64,000 nucleotides of DNA from Blastobasis lacticolella (lineage: Eukaryota; Arthropoda; Insecta; Lepidoptera; Blastobasidae), in NCBI GenBank assembly GCA_905147135.1, contig LR990056.1, positions 1,374,001 to 1,438,000 on the forward strand. The letters are read 5' to 3'. The notes beneath the pieces are model-generated. The model saw only the letters and a list, made by a program, of their open reading frames with translations, had not been told where the DNA came from and made no database searches. A program made the translations under genes and the position numbers. Shown one piece after another: positions 1 to 12,022 of the stretch (position 1 is its first letter; every line of letters begins with the position of its first letter).

Positions 1-244
1 TTGGAAAGTTACCTACCTTCACGGGTGAGTAGAGTGGCCCTTTTAGCAAGAGTGCGTGCCAAACGTCACGGTCACAATCACCTTGATAGTCAAGGCACAT
101 TTTGTAAACAAACTATTTCAGTTCATTTATTGGTTAAATATTTAAATTTAATTCTCTCAACTCAAATTGTTGTTATTTTTTTACATTAGTGAAATGAAAT
201 GGGCTGTGCCTTGATACATTATTGAGTCACATTTCATATGATCA

Positions 245-388
245 TTACAGCCCGTAACAGTCCACTGCCCATTTTCCAGCCTACGGAGACTCTTGATCTT
301 TTGCCTCGAAAACATTAGTCGGCTTGTACGACACCCACGAGTGTAAGGGGTGGGTGCTATTCTACTCTGCCGGACACCACACGGCCAC
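245..388 (+). repeat. dispersed repeat H
   Basis: cagcccgtaacagtccactg, cctcgaaaacattagtcgg and cggacaccacacggcc are shared with copies at 11595, 33245/36542, 42910 and 48575. It ends just before the TLCD4-like exon. Confidence 0.7.
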
Positions 389-423
389 TTTCATATATTT
401 AAACCCCAATTCCTCCCATACAG

Positions 424-537
424 TTGTACCTGGTGAACGGCATAGTGATGCTGGTGTCGTTCTTCGCGTGCCGCGTGGCCAGCCTGCCCTACGTCTGTCT
501 CATGTACAGCCGCGCCATCGGGAAACCCTACTTTGAG
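424..537 (+). CDS. TLCD4: TLCD4-like penultimate exon
   Basis: 114 bp, 38 codons, phase 0 at both ends. It encodes a membrane helix and the following LPY loop. The acceptor is ...cccatacag and the donor gtacgtg. It sits between two dispersed repeats: one ends about 36 bp upstream and the other starts about 55 bp downstream. Confidence 0.8.
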
Positions 538-2371
538 GTACGTGTATGGGGTTTGCAGTGGTGGACTCTGTCAAGGCAGCGGATCTATCCAAGATGCTAA
601 TTAGTCTTTTAAATAGTACTGTGTTTCTGCCGGTGAGTAAGGTCTCCAGTGCTCCATGGGGTGGGGATTTGGGGAACCGTGGCTTTGGCAGTGGAGTGGC
701 ATTTGCCCGTTTTTCTGCCAGAGCAACGTGTTATAGAGGTGGGCAACGGATTAGCGATACTCTTGGTGTTGCTAATGTCTGTAGGCAGTGGTGACCACTT
801 TCCATCAGGTGGCCCTCTTGCCTGTTTGCCTATCGTATGTCATAATAATAAAAAAAAAAACATAGACAAAGTGTCTATGTTATCTTGTCTTATTTAATTA
901 TCAAATTTGACATTAGATTAGTAGGGTTTACAGTGGTAGACTCTCAAGCCTGCGGGTCTAACCAAGATGCCAATGGGTTATGTGCTTACATTAGTCAATA
1001 GTAATATTTAAATTTGTTATTATTTGGAACTAGCTACCCGCCTCACACGGGTAGTCTTTGCCTCGCACCTTAACAGATTATACACCTAAACCTTCCTTAT
1101 GAATCACTATGTCTACTAGTGAAAACCGCATGAAAATCCGTTTAGTAGTATTTGAGTTTATCGCGAAGAGACAGACAGACGTAGCGAGGGACTTTGTTTT
1201 ATAATATGTAGTGATAGTGACTATTATAGAGCGGTACGAGAAACGCTACGTAGCGATTGGCAACTTGGCTAGACCTACAGTAACTACCATAATATGATAA
1301 TACTCGCCTAAAACGCTAGGTTTTAACACATGCAGTGTGTGGCCTAGAACCGGGGCTAATATTGAAAAGAAAGACTAGAGTATTGGTTATTTTTCTGAAA
1401 ACATTCTAGTTAACCAAAACCCATGCATTACACACAATAAGAATTTAAAGTTACGATTCATAATCAGTGATTATTGCAAAACTATATTATCGCCAACATT
1501 GTCAATGTCGTGGTACAGGGTATTTTATAATGTCGACGAGATGTTCCGAGTAGCTCCCGAATAAGTACGATTCAGAATGAACTCGATCAAGTTTAGCGGA
1601 ACTATTGTTTGCATTACATTGAATTTATGATTAAGTTTGTAAGGAAAAAAAACAAAAAGTTAAGTTTTGATTTTAATTAGTTTGGTTCATAATGATTCAA
1701 TTACTGGTGACCTATATAGAGCCTCCGTTTTTAATCTTAGCTATGGTTCTAGGCTACACATGGTATAAAACAGACCAGTAGCCGTATTCACAGTGATTCG
1801 AAACTGTTTCCGAACGATTCGACACGAAATTCGTGAGGGGCGAATCCGTGTCGATCGATTCGAAAACTGTTATTCAGAATCCCGATAGATTCCACGGAAA
1901 CTCTACTCTCTATAACATATGAAAATTTCATCAAAATTAACTGAAACCACATTTTTCTAAGATCTTTTGCGGGGTCCTTTGTCGATTCCGTATCCGAATC
2001 CGATTTCCGAGCCATTGTGAATACGGCTACAGATGTCTCTGCCTACCGCTATGGGAAAAAGACATGACAGCATGTACTAATGTATGTGAAAACAATTGCA
2101 GGCCCTCAAATCCCTCCCAACCGGCTGCAAGATATCCATCGCGATCCTTCTCCTGCCTCAACTCTACTGGTTCTTCCTGATGTCCGCGGGCGCGGTCAAA
2201 GTGTTCTGCGGGGGCGCCAAGAAGGGCCCGAAACGGGGTAAAGCGGCCCTTGGGGTCCCGGCCGCCGCGGGGGCCGCCGCGGGGGCTGCCGCGGGGGACG
2301 CGGCGGGGCAGGCGGGGCAGGCCGGGCCCGCGGGGCAGGGCGGGCCCGCGGAGCACGAGAAGCGCAGCTGA
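424..2371 (+). CDS. TLCD4: TLC-domain membrane protein, TLCD4 (TMEM56)-like, 3' two exons
   Basis: Exons at 424-537 and 2102-2371 join in phase 0; acceptors are cag and the donor is gtacgt. The 127 joined residues read LYLVNGIVMLVSFFACRVAS, then LPYVCLMYSRAIGKPYFE, then ALKSLPTGCKISIAILLLPQ followed by LYWFFLMSAG. That is the last part of a TLC (TRAM-LAG1-CLN8) domain with two hydrophobic membrane segments, and the NG-hydrophobic-R-LPY pattern is typical of the TLCD4/TMEM56 group. Family members are multi-pass endomembrane or plasma-membrane proteins linked to lipid handling; the exact substrate is not established. The C-terminus turns into a GC-rich Ala/Gly/Pro tail ending EHEKRS and a TGA at 2369-2371. 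The 5' exons lie left of the window, so this is a partial gene. Another TLC-family member is possible. Confidence 0.8.
590..850 (+). repeat. dispersed repeat A (LINE-derived 3' tail type)
   Basis: Shares gtgagtaaggtctccagtgc, the tggcagtgga block and aggcagtggtgaccactttc with copies at 7358, 28340 (reversed) and 45628. The ending resembles lepidopteran CR1-like LINE or SINE 3' tails (ggtgaccacttnccatcagg) followed by an A-rich run. Confidence 0.7.
1032..1220 (+). repeat. dispersed repeat D (cctcttgaatcactc ... gacagacag)
   Basis: ccttatgaatcactatgtct, aaaccgcatgaaaatccgtt, agacagacagac, actttgttttataatatgta. Copies at 13075-13220, 18500-18665 (reversed), 25190-25290, 38338-38480 (reversed), 43500-43660, 47527-47733, 52375-52530 and 56045-56140. 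A common lepidopteran repeat of uncertain class. Confidence 0.65.
1771..2030. mobile_element. MITE, GTAGCCGTATTCACA family, copy 1
   Basis: Starts CAGACCAGTAGCCGTATTCA and ends CATTGTGAATACGGCTAC. Nearly identical to 58480-58742. It ends about 70 bp before the last TLCD4-like exon. Confidence 0.85.
2102..2371 (+). CDS. TLCD4: TLCD4-like terminal exon
   Basis: 89 codons plus TGA, phase 0. The first 30 codons are conserved-looking membrane sequence (LLLPQLYWFFLMSAG). The rest is a low-complexity Gly/Ala/Gln tail from GC-rich repeats that is probably unconserved. Confidence 0.78.
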   Translation, partial: ALKSLPTGCKISIAILLLPQLYWFFLMSAGAVKVFCGGAKKGPKRGKAALGVPAAAGAAAGAAAGDAAGQAGQAGPAGQGGPAEHEKRS

Positions 2372-4280
2372 TGGTACGCGGCGGCGCCGGTGCGCACGCG
2401 CGCCAGGATCCGCCGCAACAGGCGGCTCAGGGTGTGAGTACTAGTCTCGTAATGGATACCGTAGTATATTGGATACTGTATATGGAGGTCGGATTTTGAA
2501 GTTCGGAGTTTCTGTTGCTGTTTGGAGTTTGGAGGACGAAATTTTTATTTTTTGTTCGTTTGTTATTGGTCGATTTAGTGTTATTTTTGTTAGAGTTACT
2601 CCGCTGTTTCGCTAATGTTAGTTTGCTCGGGGGACGTGTTTTTGGCCCAGTCGCAAATGTTCGAGATGGGAGTGGTTTCTGCTTTCTCGAAATTTAAATT
2701 TTCGAATTTTTATTTTTGTTTACTCATATTTATCGTCGCTTAGGTTGTTGTGAAATGTAAAAGAATTTTGTAATATGCGCTTTTGTAGGGCATAAAAAAT
2801 AGCGTTATGATTGTTTTTTTTTTTTTTTTTGTTATTTTACGCCTTTCTCAAAGGCGAACGTGACTTGATGCATTCCGCATCGTCGATCGAAACTTTTGTA
2901 AATATAACTTTTGGAAACCCGGAAAGGTTACGAAAAAAGGGTACTTGTAGTGAACTGTGTTAGGATACTATTGTGTGCGGTGTGAGCTAAATTGGTAAGG
3001 ACACTAAGGACACAGAACGACTCGTAAAAGAGGTTTTTAGCAAGAAAATTATATATTATAGCAGGATAATTTAAGAATGACGACTGGTTAGATAGGGTCG
3101 GTGACTTTGGAGAAAAAATTTGTCTGTAATTTATACTATCGTACGATTTAATAGTCAGTGTAATAGTCCATAATTATTGTGACCTAAATATAATAATGTA
3201 AAGATATTTTAATAAGCGTTTTTTAAATTATATTATTTTCCATTTACATCTGTTACAACGTTTCTAATATCCGACTTTAGTTAGAGACGGCGATAGATCG
3301 TGGCTGTGCGCAATGCTAAATGTAAACCGGAATCTTATGAACCTCAATCTTACAAAAAAAAAAAAAAAAAAAATTTCACCTAGCAACTGCATTTTGACAA
3401 ATAAATAACTGTGGGAATATTACCATGCTTAAATCTCAATTCCCTAAATAATCATGAGATTCCGGTCGTCCTAGCACCCTATTGGTCCATTTGAACGACG
3501 TTATATGACGAAACAGAATAAACTATCCCATAAGGTTTGATTGAAGTAAAAGATAAACTAAATTGGTAATCAAATTGAATGAAAATCTATTTAGATATTT
3601 GGATGGTGCTTTGGCGTTAGGAGGCGAATTATAATTTTTACGGTGAATCGTCATAGTTTAAGGACCACTGTGATTAGCTGGCTCGTTCGTGGTCCAGTGA
3701 TTCCCAACATATTTGGTAACACTATTTGTGTCGCAACGCAAACTGCCTAAGGAGAATGTATATTTTGTTTATCTAAGTATTTTTTTATGGAAATGTATAG
3801 CTGTCACCGTTATTCTTCCAATACTACGCATTTATTTCAATTCCGTAAGTTTTTAAATTTATATTTCCTTGTTTCACTATGAATAGGTTTTTATTATTGT
3901 GATGGGTTGGTCTAGAAAAGAGCAGTTTGTTTTAGTGCAATCTTAGCATGTATTTAAATGTAAAACTTTGGATGATAAGATCTGAAGTTGAGATTACTGT
4001 AATTTAAAAAAAGAAATACACAACAGCGCTCACGGAGGTATGTGTTTCGTGTCTGGCCTAAAAACTAATGTGTCTACATTTCTACTAAGTTATAAACTTT
4101 ATTTATTCTGTGTAATTAAACACGCCTAGTGTTAGGTTTTGCAGAGCGTTTGTACAATTAGCAAATATCTTATAACCCGCCAAACTGACAGCACAAACGT
4201 TTTTACACTTCAACTTGCCGTAGTAAAAAGTAGACAGGACTCCACTATACTGTAAAAATCTAGTTTAAAATATATGTCAA
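2372..4280. other. noncoding, AT-rich, probable TLCD4-like 3' UTR then intergenic
   Basis: Poly-T at 2813-2831 and poly-A at 3354-3373. No gene or strong repeat recognised apart from the AATAAA at 3400. Confidence 0.5.
3400..3405 (+). terminator. possible AATAAA polyadenylation signal
   Basis: First clear AATAAA downstream of the TLCD4-like stop codon, about 1 kb 3'. A 3' UTR of that length is plausible but no other evidence links it to the gene. Confidence 0.25.
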
Positions 4281-4284
4281 TAGA

Positions 4285-4570
4285 AAAGACCGCAATTGGA
4301 GAGGGACAAGTCATTGTCATCATGATCAAGCGGTATATCCCGGCTTCTGCCTGGGTCCGCTTTTCTACTCAATCTTCTCCAATTCGCCCGGTCTTCGGCA
4401 TCCTCTCGTCGTAAGCCGTTGGCTTTCGCATCCGACTTAGCGATGTCAATCCATCACTTCCTGGGCCTCCCGCGGGATCTCTTTCTTCCGGGGGTAGCAA
4501 AAGTGTGCCCGCGACTTAGCTCGCGCCGCGAGACAGCCTTTGTTTCCTTCTCTTATCAAGATGAAGGAGA
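4285..4570 (-). mobile_element. LINE 3' fragment, reversed
   Basis: atcccggcttctgcctgggt, ttggctttcgcatccgactt and gatgtcaatccatcacttcc are the reversed C-terminal coding end of the gatgatg-tailed LINE. A separate about 45-bp piece at 4503-4550 matches (reversed) 52957-53000 and 63752-63795. Confidence 0.55.
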
Positions 4571-4832
4571 TAGCAGGACTTATGTCGCGACTTTTTTCGC
4601 TCGTGCTCTGGAGCGCACCCTTGTTTTAGTCATGCTGATTCGTTGTGTCTCTTTCCATTGAAATATATTTTAAATAACATTACCTATTTCGAATATGAGA
4701 GGCTAATATTCTTTATTATAATATTTAATTTGGTGTGTCCACGGTAATTTATGTAGGGTGACCTCACATTCATGGTATGAAGGGTTACTGTATGCATGTG
4801 CCAGGGATAATAAACAACTTTTACTATTTCAT

Positions 4833-4938
4833 CAACTCTGAAATCGCGAGAAAGAAAATCAGCTGTTTCATAGATTTTGACAGAGTGTGATTTCAATTTT
4901 GTATGAAACAGCTGTTTTTTTTCGTGATTTCAGAGTTG
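4833..4938. repeat. 106-bp foldback repeat
   Basis: CAACTCTGAAATCGCGAGAA and ATCAGCTGTTTCATA pair with TATGAAACAGCTGTT and CGTGATTTCAGAGTTG. A diverged copy lies at 8300-8402; the shared flank (tcacattcatggta) extends the repeat leftwards. Confidence 0.75.
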
Positions 4939-6961
4939 TCAAGAAAGTCACCTGGATACTCAGGAGAGCATAAGATTACCTCTAACAATTATGTAATTGA
5001 ATACTTACATATTTATTTTATACTATTATATTAGAACTAAAGGGCCTATCTACAATGCACAATGTCGTCATAGTGTTTTTGAACACTTTTCCTAACTGCA
5101 TTATGTTAGAGTTCAATTTTGAAGAGCAGACAAATATTAGTACGAGGTCGCGATGTTCCGTTCTTGTCAGTTACAATAAATAACGATACTAAATGGTTCC
5201 TGGTCTTTTAGAATCTTCCTAACAATGTTTAACTTCCACTACGCCAAATACTTTGTTACTTTGTTTTGATACATTACATTTGTATTGAAATGTTTGTTTG
5301 TATGTTTGAGCACGTGAAAATGATGTGTTGTGCACGGACAGGCTAACATTTTGTGGGTTTCCTGAACCTCTACTATCACTACAAAGTGAAATTTTTATTG
5401 TACTCAACGCCGCACGATAACTTACAATGCCCAGTCTTAAAGTCTAAGTAGTGTAGCTTGAGATGCAGCCTTCTGTTAAAGAATAAAATGCAATAAAGTA
5501 CAGGGAAATTGGCTATAGCGGAAAGAACGAAGCTTGGGCAATCTATTTGTTTTCCCTACGGTATTTAATTTATTAACTCGAATCAGATCATTCCTTATAA
5601 TCTGAACGATTTGTATGAATATTACTAGTGTCATTGTCAATATATCAGTAATAGATGTGAAGTATAATAACCGTGCATTTATTGGAAACCAAATTATGTG
5701 TGTAAATGTAGGATTAATGTAATAAATTGTAACTGTAATAGTTAACTTAAGTCTGGTATTAGGCATTATGGAAATAGGGTCCCTATAGGAACTAAGTTGA
5801 TAGCTATTTGGTACAACTTGAGGACTGCGTTGCTGTCAGTCGCTTTGTGGGTTTACTGTGTACGGAATACAATTTTGTAATCCATTGCCGGCTCTTCAGG
5901 CCGTCCGTAGCACACGTCGCGTACTAAACCCGCGATAAATTGAAACCCGGTGGCCTGATCCCCGTTGAGGGCGAGAGCGATTGAATATTGAATTGCTACT
6001 TAATTTACTTTGTATATGGCTGAAATTCGCTTGACAACAATAACGACTTTGTTTTATTCCGGTATGCTAATTTCAATTTTATGTAGAGCACATTAAGTTG
6101 CGTTTCGGTCGCTCTTGTCGTCAGTGGGATATGGACAATGGAGACAACAGGACCGGGGTTTTAATCCATTGCTGAGTTGGTACGCTGCGCGCGTGACTGA
6201 TGGCCTGAAATGTCGGTAGTGGATCAGAAAACGTCAATGACAAATGACGCAGCGCTTGGCCTCAAGTTGAATTAACTTAATTGCTTTAGTGACAGCTTAA
6301 TTTTTATTCATATCGTGGTCTTTATGGTCTGTCAAGTATGAGTTGGGCCGTGGCAAGAAAACGAACTATAGTTTTTTGTTTCAAAACACTTTCTTGCCAA
6401 CTCTATAAAATATATGAAAATCCTATAATCAACTTAAGAGCGGACACGGAGCAGTAAGAAATCTACGTCTCTGTCGCTCCCGCATAAATATGTATAATGC
6501 ATCACGCTCTAATTTTTTTTTAGGTTTCTTTAGCTTAGCTCAAAGTCAAATCCTCGAGAGGACTTTCCTTAGACATATACCAAATCTTTGAAACCATATT
6601 ATGCATTTTTCTAATAGAGACAAAGCTTAAAATGGCGTGGCAGAGAGCTTAGAATGTATTGAACACATCCCATACAAAAAGGATTAGTCCATTTTTATGC
6701 CCCATGCCAAATTATGCTTGACACACCATAGAATAAAATCTATGATAAACAAATTGAAGATGTGAAGTTACTATGAAACGCACACATATTGCATAGACTA
6801 ACAAATGAATGAGCTTAGATTTTCCTAGTTTTAGATGTAATTTATTATTAGTGTGATTTACTGGGGCGGTGTTTCTCATCATGCTGGGTTTTGAGCAAGT
6901 TTTTCTATGAAACCAACTTCGTTACATTTCGTACATTTTGGACGTGAGAAAACTGTGGATC
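4939..6961. other. noncoding intergenic
   Basis: Nothing gene-like. A fragment at 5325-5425 matches the dispersed tacaaagtg repeat. Confidence 0.5.
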
Positions 6962-7127
6962 TGTCGCAGCCGAATAGTTAAATTAGTCGGTTAGTTAAAT
7001 GGCTAGCTTTTTATGCAATTATTCAATTGATAATTTGCCAATTTCATAAGTTTGAAAGTAATGTTTAAAGAATTATATTGCCCCGAGCTTACGGAGCTCC
7101 TCCAAACAATTTAAATTCCTGCTTATT

Positions 7128-7250
7128 ATACCCTGACCCGTAACAGAAATTACCCGTAATACAATTCACCATTTCTGCCCGGCCGGGAATCGAACCCGGG
7201 ACCTCTGCGTGGCAGACATGTTAACCAACTGCACCCCTCAGCTCGTCGAC
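7128..7250 (-). mobile_element. tRNA-Gly-like SINE head, reversed, nested in a foldback element
   Basis: ggccgggaatcgaacccggg is a reversed B-box; the copy sits inside the 6962-7647 element. Confidence 0.65.
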
Positions 7251-7357
7251 CATTCATGTCGGTCATTGTCACAACGCTAACCTAACCACAATAGCCTCAA
7301 ATAATTATAATAGTTTGTATTAGGTTTAAATTCAATTAGGATAGGTTAGTTAGTAAG

Positions 7358-7595
7358 TTTGTGTTTCTGCTTGTGAGTAAGGTCTCCAGTGCTCCATGGG
7401 GAGAGGACTTGGGGGAACCGTGGCTTTGGCAGTGGAGGGGCTTTTGCCTTTTTGCTGCCGGAGCAACGTGTTATAGAGGTGTGCAACGCATTGGCGATAC
7501 TCTTGGTGTTGCTAATGTCTATAGGCAGTGGTGACCACTTTCCATCAGGTGGCCCGTTTGCCTGTTTGCCTACCGTATGATATAAAAAATATAAG
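7358..7595 (+). repeat. dispersed repeat A, nested in a foldback element
   Basis: Same family as 590-850, inserted inside the TGTCGCAGCC element spanning 6962-7647. Confidence 0.7.
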
Positions 7596-8224
7596 AAATA
7601 AAATAATTGTTTTATTAACCGCCTAATTTAACCATCCGGCTGCGACATATCGATCAGATGACACAGTTGGTTGATAGAAAGAGTTGTTTTGAAACAGCTT
7701 GAGCAACACTATCTCGTACACTGCATTAAAAATAATACTAACCTACACATATTTTTACATGGGAAGTGATATGAACAACTCATATCGACGCGTAGGTATG
7801 GGTCGGCATGAAACTGATTTCATTTTGTGTTGTCTACACATATGTGGTATGATTGTCACTGTGGTCACGAGACGACTGCAGTGGAGAGGTGACAGCTTCA
7901 GTGATGTGATGGTAGGCTCCTACCCTCACATGGAAGCCGGTAGGCGTCCCACTCTCACATTGAATTGTCAGTTTGTTGATTCGGAACTTCACGGCACACA
8001 ACGCTTACGATGTTCATGTTTCTTTATTATGTTTCATGTCGACCAACACTATACATGAAGTGTAAATAGTCAAAGCATCCATTGATAGATTTAATGTGTA
8101 CCTTAATAATTAAGTGATTTGTGCTATCACTTCCCTTAGACATTAAAGATTATGAATGTATTGTCTCAATATGTCTCAATACAGTTTGACTCCTGTGGTG
8201 ATTCTAAAATTCCTATTGTGTACG

Positions 8225-8402
8225 GGGTGACTTTACATTCATGGTACCAATGGGGTACCTTATGCATGTGCTCGTGATAGAAACAACTTTCACTATGGCA
8301 CCAATTCTGAAATCACAAAAAAATCATATGTTCATACATTTTGGAAGAGTTCGTTTTTAATTTTGTATGAAACAGCAGATTTTTTGCGATTTCGTAGTTG
8401 TT
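8225..8402. repeat. diverged copy of the 4833 foldback repeat with flank
   Basis: ggtgactttacattcatggt and tgtatgaaacagcagatttt match 4757-4790 and 4900-4918. Confidence 0.65.
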
Positions 8403-8455
8403 GCTATGGTAAAATAATAAATATAAATTCACACAGAGCCACTTAACCCCAAAGT

Positions 8456-8530
8456 AAGGCCGGGAATCGAACCCGGGACCTCTGCGTCACAGACGTGAAA
8501 CAATTGAACCATCTATGTGATCATATTTAG
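8456..8530 (-). mobile_element. tRNA-Gly-like SINE head fragment, reversed
   Basis: ggccgggaatcgaacccggg acctctgcgtcacagacgtg, only the tRNA-like part. Confidence 0.6.
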
Positions 8531-9785
8531 TACACAGGTATTAAACTTGATGTCACGAGCATATGCATATCCCTTAGTATCATGAGTTTGAAGTCACCCA
8601 CTAGTATGGCGGCATAGTGGATGCCAATATTCTTCTTACTGTCAACTACCGATTAAAAATTGTTGAAACAATCTCCACTTTAGCTGAAGCATGTAATTTT
8701 TCTAACAAACATTCATAACTTGACGCTGATGTTAGAGCATCAAAAGTTAGTGTTACCAGTGTTTTAAATTATTACTTTACTAAATAAGTAGTTAAAGGCC
8801 GATTGTCTGGTCACACTGGCGCTACTCTATTATAAATTTATGTATGTTTTTATAGCTCCAATGTATGGCGGAGCTGTAACGGTATATATCTAATAAAATA
8901 TTACTAAATCAGTTAGTACATCAATCAAGTTGTATGCAGTTCGATTTTGATCCTTAAGTTGATCGTGATAGGCGCTACAACAGGGTAACTTGATATGATG
9001 TATTGTAATATTCACCAGATAGTTAAACGACTAGGCTGCGTGATGTGCCTAGGCATTCAGTTGAAGACCTAGGTCTATGTTTGTAGTTTTGTACGAACGT
9101 AATGTTTAAAGAAAGGGCTAACGTTGTTTTAAAATTAAATGAAAGACAAGACCATCGGCCTAAGCGTCGCAATTGTATTGTGCAATTCATTAAGCCTGGC
9201 CGTTTGACTAACCGCCTAATTTAACCCGGCGATTACATACAGTATCAACAATTTATCTGTTCAGTGAACAAAGTCAGAACTAAAATATGCTATATGGTAT
9301 GTTTCTTGGGGAAAGTTGTTATGTTTCATGGGTAGAACATGGGGTTTCAATTAATAATAGCGGTCTTTTTACACCCTGTATAGACTCCATTTAGTAAACG
9401 TCATTCTCCAAGCCTCACCACCACCGTCTGCTGAACAGATACCTTGGTGGCACCGTACATAATGTAAATACATACTATAGGTAGGTTAGGGTAGCGTCAG
9501 ACCAGCTCGGCCCTCAGTCGAAGTGCATTGATGTGATATCTGTTATTTTGTGGTTACTGTGAGGCGGCGACGCCACTGCAACTTGTTGCACTCAATGTTT
9601 TATAAATGTATAGACTTATTACTGTCTTTTATTTCCCTCTCTACTTCCTTACTTACGATGTTGACGCAGCGACCCAAAATGAGTCTTGGCCTGCGACACT
9701 AAAATATTCCATTCCACTCAGTCCTGTGCCACCTCCTGCCAACAGTCAGCCCGGAGTTCTAACTTGTCTCTTTCCATTAATAATA
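8531..9785. other. noncoding intergenic
   Basis: No ORF with recognisable content. A fragment of the TGTCGCAGCC foldback family is seen at about 9145-9235. Confidence 0.5.
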
Positions 9786-10140
9786 ATAATACCTATACCG
9801 TCACGGAAAGGGTTATGCTCGGAGTCTCGTTGCGCGATATAATCAGAAATGAGGAGATCCGCAAGCGAACTGAGGTCACCGACATAACCCTAAGGATTGA
9901 AAGGCTAAAGTGGCAGTGGGCAGGGCACATAGCTCGAAGAACAGATACCCGATGGGGCAGTAAAGTTCTCGACCACGAATCGGAAAACGCAGCGTGGGTG
10001 GGTCCACAAGGTGGACCGACGACCTGCAAATATCGCAGATACCAGCTAGATGCGGAAGGCACAGGACTGACCTTTGTGGAGATCTCTGGGAGAGGCCTAT
10101 GCTCAGCAGTGGGCGTCTTTCGTCTGATATGATGACCATC
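9786..10140 (+). mobile_element. RTE LINE 3' fragment
   Basis: Matches the last about 340 bp of the RTE coding end (MLGVSLRD, RIERLKWQWAGHIARRTD, RWTDDL-like) and ends ctgatatgatgac. Several frameshifts, so it is older than the other two copies. Confidence 0.85.
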
Positions 10141-10590
10141 TCGGGGTGCCAATCGGCTCCCAAGGTCTTCTGCTGGTGTCCATGGGACTGGTTGAGTAGC
10201 CCTCTACTAACGGGCGGTGAGAACGACTCGCGTGTGGTGATACGTGTTTCCAAGTGTCCCTATGTCTCGCCATCATTTGCCAACTGCAGTATATTGCTGG
10301 ATATAGGGCTCTAGGGCTGCAGCTTGGGCGTGAGCTTTATGTATGTATGTAAGTAGGTATTTGTTTGTAATGATATCCTCTATCGATATACAAAGTGTCA
10401 GGGTTGGCCGCGCGAATTGAAGCTTATAGCTAGCAATACAACCTTTCAAGCAGAACTTTATACAAGCTTGACAAATTAGAAAAATGTGAGGCAAAATGAA
10501 AATATTTACTCGCTTGACGAATCGAAACGTCGGTGAAAACACGCTTGACCAATTAGAACTATCATCAGGCTTAACGAATTATACATTAAT

Positions 10591-10885
10591 ACTATTTTTT
10601 TTTTTTTTTTTTTTTTTATTAATAATAGGCTTGCATTTGACCTCAACTCACCTGATGGAAAGCGACGATGAGGTCGAGGATGTAGCATGCGTGCCTAGAA
10701 GATACCTATTCACTCTTGATTTGAAGACCCCAAGGTTATACGTATCGGGGAACAATGACTCAGGTAGAGAGTTCCAGTCCTTTGCAGTGCGCATAAGAAA
10801 AGTGGATGCAAAACGCTTAGTACGAGATGGTGGGACATCTACCATAAATGGATGCATAATACTAGTAGCAGACGTTCCGTTTTGG
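10591..10885 (-). mobile_element. LINE 3' fragment (jockey/CR1-type RT C-terminus)
   Basis: The minus strand 10857-10648 encodes [20 protein letters not shown] then [13 protein letters not shown], the usual last residues of this LINE group, followed by a poly-A (poly-T on +) at 10591-10617. Confidence 0.75.
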
Positions 10886-10887
10886 TT

Positions 10888-11067
10888 GGAGCCGACCCAG
10901 CGTCAGTTGCAGTTGGTACTAATCCTTACGGAGTACAAAATAAAGTCGCTTTTGGTCTAAAGCGGACCTTGGTCGGACGTCCGACCACGTCCCCCGCAAC
11001 CAAAAGCGACTTAATTTTATACTGCGTAAGGATTTGTATCAATTGCAACTGACGGTCGGTCGGCTCC
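10888..11067. mobile_element. 180-bp near-perfect foldback element
   Basis: GGAGCCGACC, CGTCAGTTGCA, CCTTACG and AAGTCGCTTTTGGT in the left arm are all mirrored on the right; the centre is the palindrome GTCGGACGTCCGAC. Confidence 0.85.
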
Positions 11068-11594
11068 AGTAAAATCTCAACTCAACACTCAGACCGAACC
11101 TCGGTTTTGCGCATTCGTCACTGCCATTTTTAACCTCCGACGAAAAAAGAGGGTGTTTTAAGTGAGTTTCTTTGGTTTTCGTTACTTCAAGACCAGTTTA
11201 ATCAAGATTGTTACTTGTTTCATTAAAATTCGTTTAGTAATAAGAAGTTGCTGTTATATGCGGCTGTCGTTTCATGAAGTCGTCATTGTCTGCCGAAAAA
11301 GTGGAAAAATATTATTGAAGTAGGTAATTAATTTTGGCACGAATCTAAACAAAGAGAACCAACCAAGCAAATATCCAAAACGTAAATAGATAGTAATTAC
11401 ATATTAGTAGTACATAAATAGGTAGTTCGTACACAAAATTTCCTCAATTAAAACATAAATCAATGATACAGATCTAAGCATAGACTGATTTATGATAACA
11501 GTGTTAATTACCTTTAACTATACGTCACATTGGACGTTATACATGATGCTACCGAAAGATTACTGATACAATGGACTGAAAGGAAGTACCTACA
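11068..11594. other. noncoding intergenic
   Basis: Nothing recognised in this stretch between the foldback element and repeat H. Confidence 0.4.
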
Positions 11595-11805
11595 CGTATT
11601 TTCAAAGTTTTCAAGTACAGTCCACTGCAGGACTTGGGGCTCTCCCACGAAAGGGATCTCCACGCTGGCAGGCGGGTTGGAGATCGCATTGTTACAAGAG
11701 AACAATGGAAAACGCCGCTGCCCATTTTCAGCACACGGGGACTAGAAGTTTGTCCTCGAAAACATTAGTCGCCTTCTACGACACCCATGAGTGTAAGGGG
11801 TTGTA
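11595..11805 (+). repeat. dispersed repeat H
   Basis: Copy of the same family (cccacgaaagggatctccac, cctcgaaaacattagtcgc, cgacacccatgagtg). No coding content. Confidence 0.65.
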
Positions 11806-12022
11806 GAGTGTGAGTACGTTATCCTAAGTCGTCGAGTACAAGAAAAATTAAACTTGAGCCGTTTAGGAGTTAGTAGATATTTAGGAGACCCACAATACAT
11901 TGGTCTGCCCGTACACAACCTGGCACAAAACTTATAGAACCCACATAAGAGGATATGTATTGTATATGTATTGTCGCAACGAAAAGTCGAAGTTCGGGTC
12001 ACAAAAAAAAATGTATCATTCA

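Larger units (their letters stand above)
6962..7647. mobile_element. foldback element (TGTCGCAGCC family) with nested repeats
   Basis: Ends TGTCGCAGCC / GGCTGCGACA as at 14686. The middle is enlarged by a reversed SINE head and repeat A. Partial pieces lie at 9145-9235 and 50195-50297. Confidence 0.8.

Noticed and set aside
1..24. Possible exon end (tcacgg before gtgagtag)
   Set aside because: Too short to judge; its translation does not resemble the TLC region expected before the exon at 424.
2027..2356. 109-codon antisense ORF over the TLCD4-like last exon
   Set aside because: GC-rich shadow of the + strand exon with no recognisable motif.
7699..8058. 119-codon open frame
   Set aside because: No conserved motif, no splice context, low-GC intergenic sequence.
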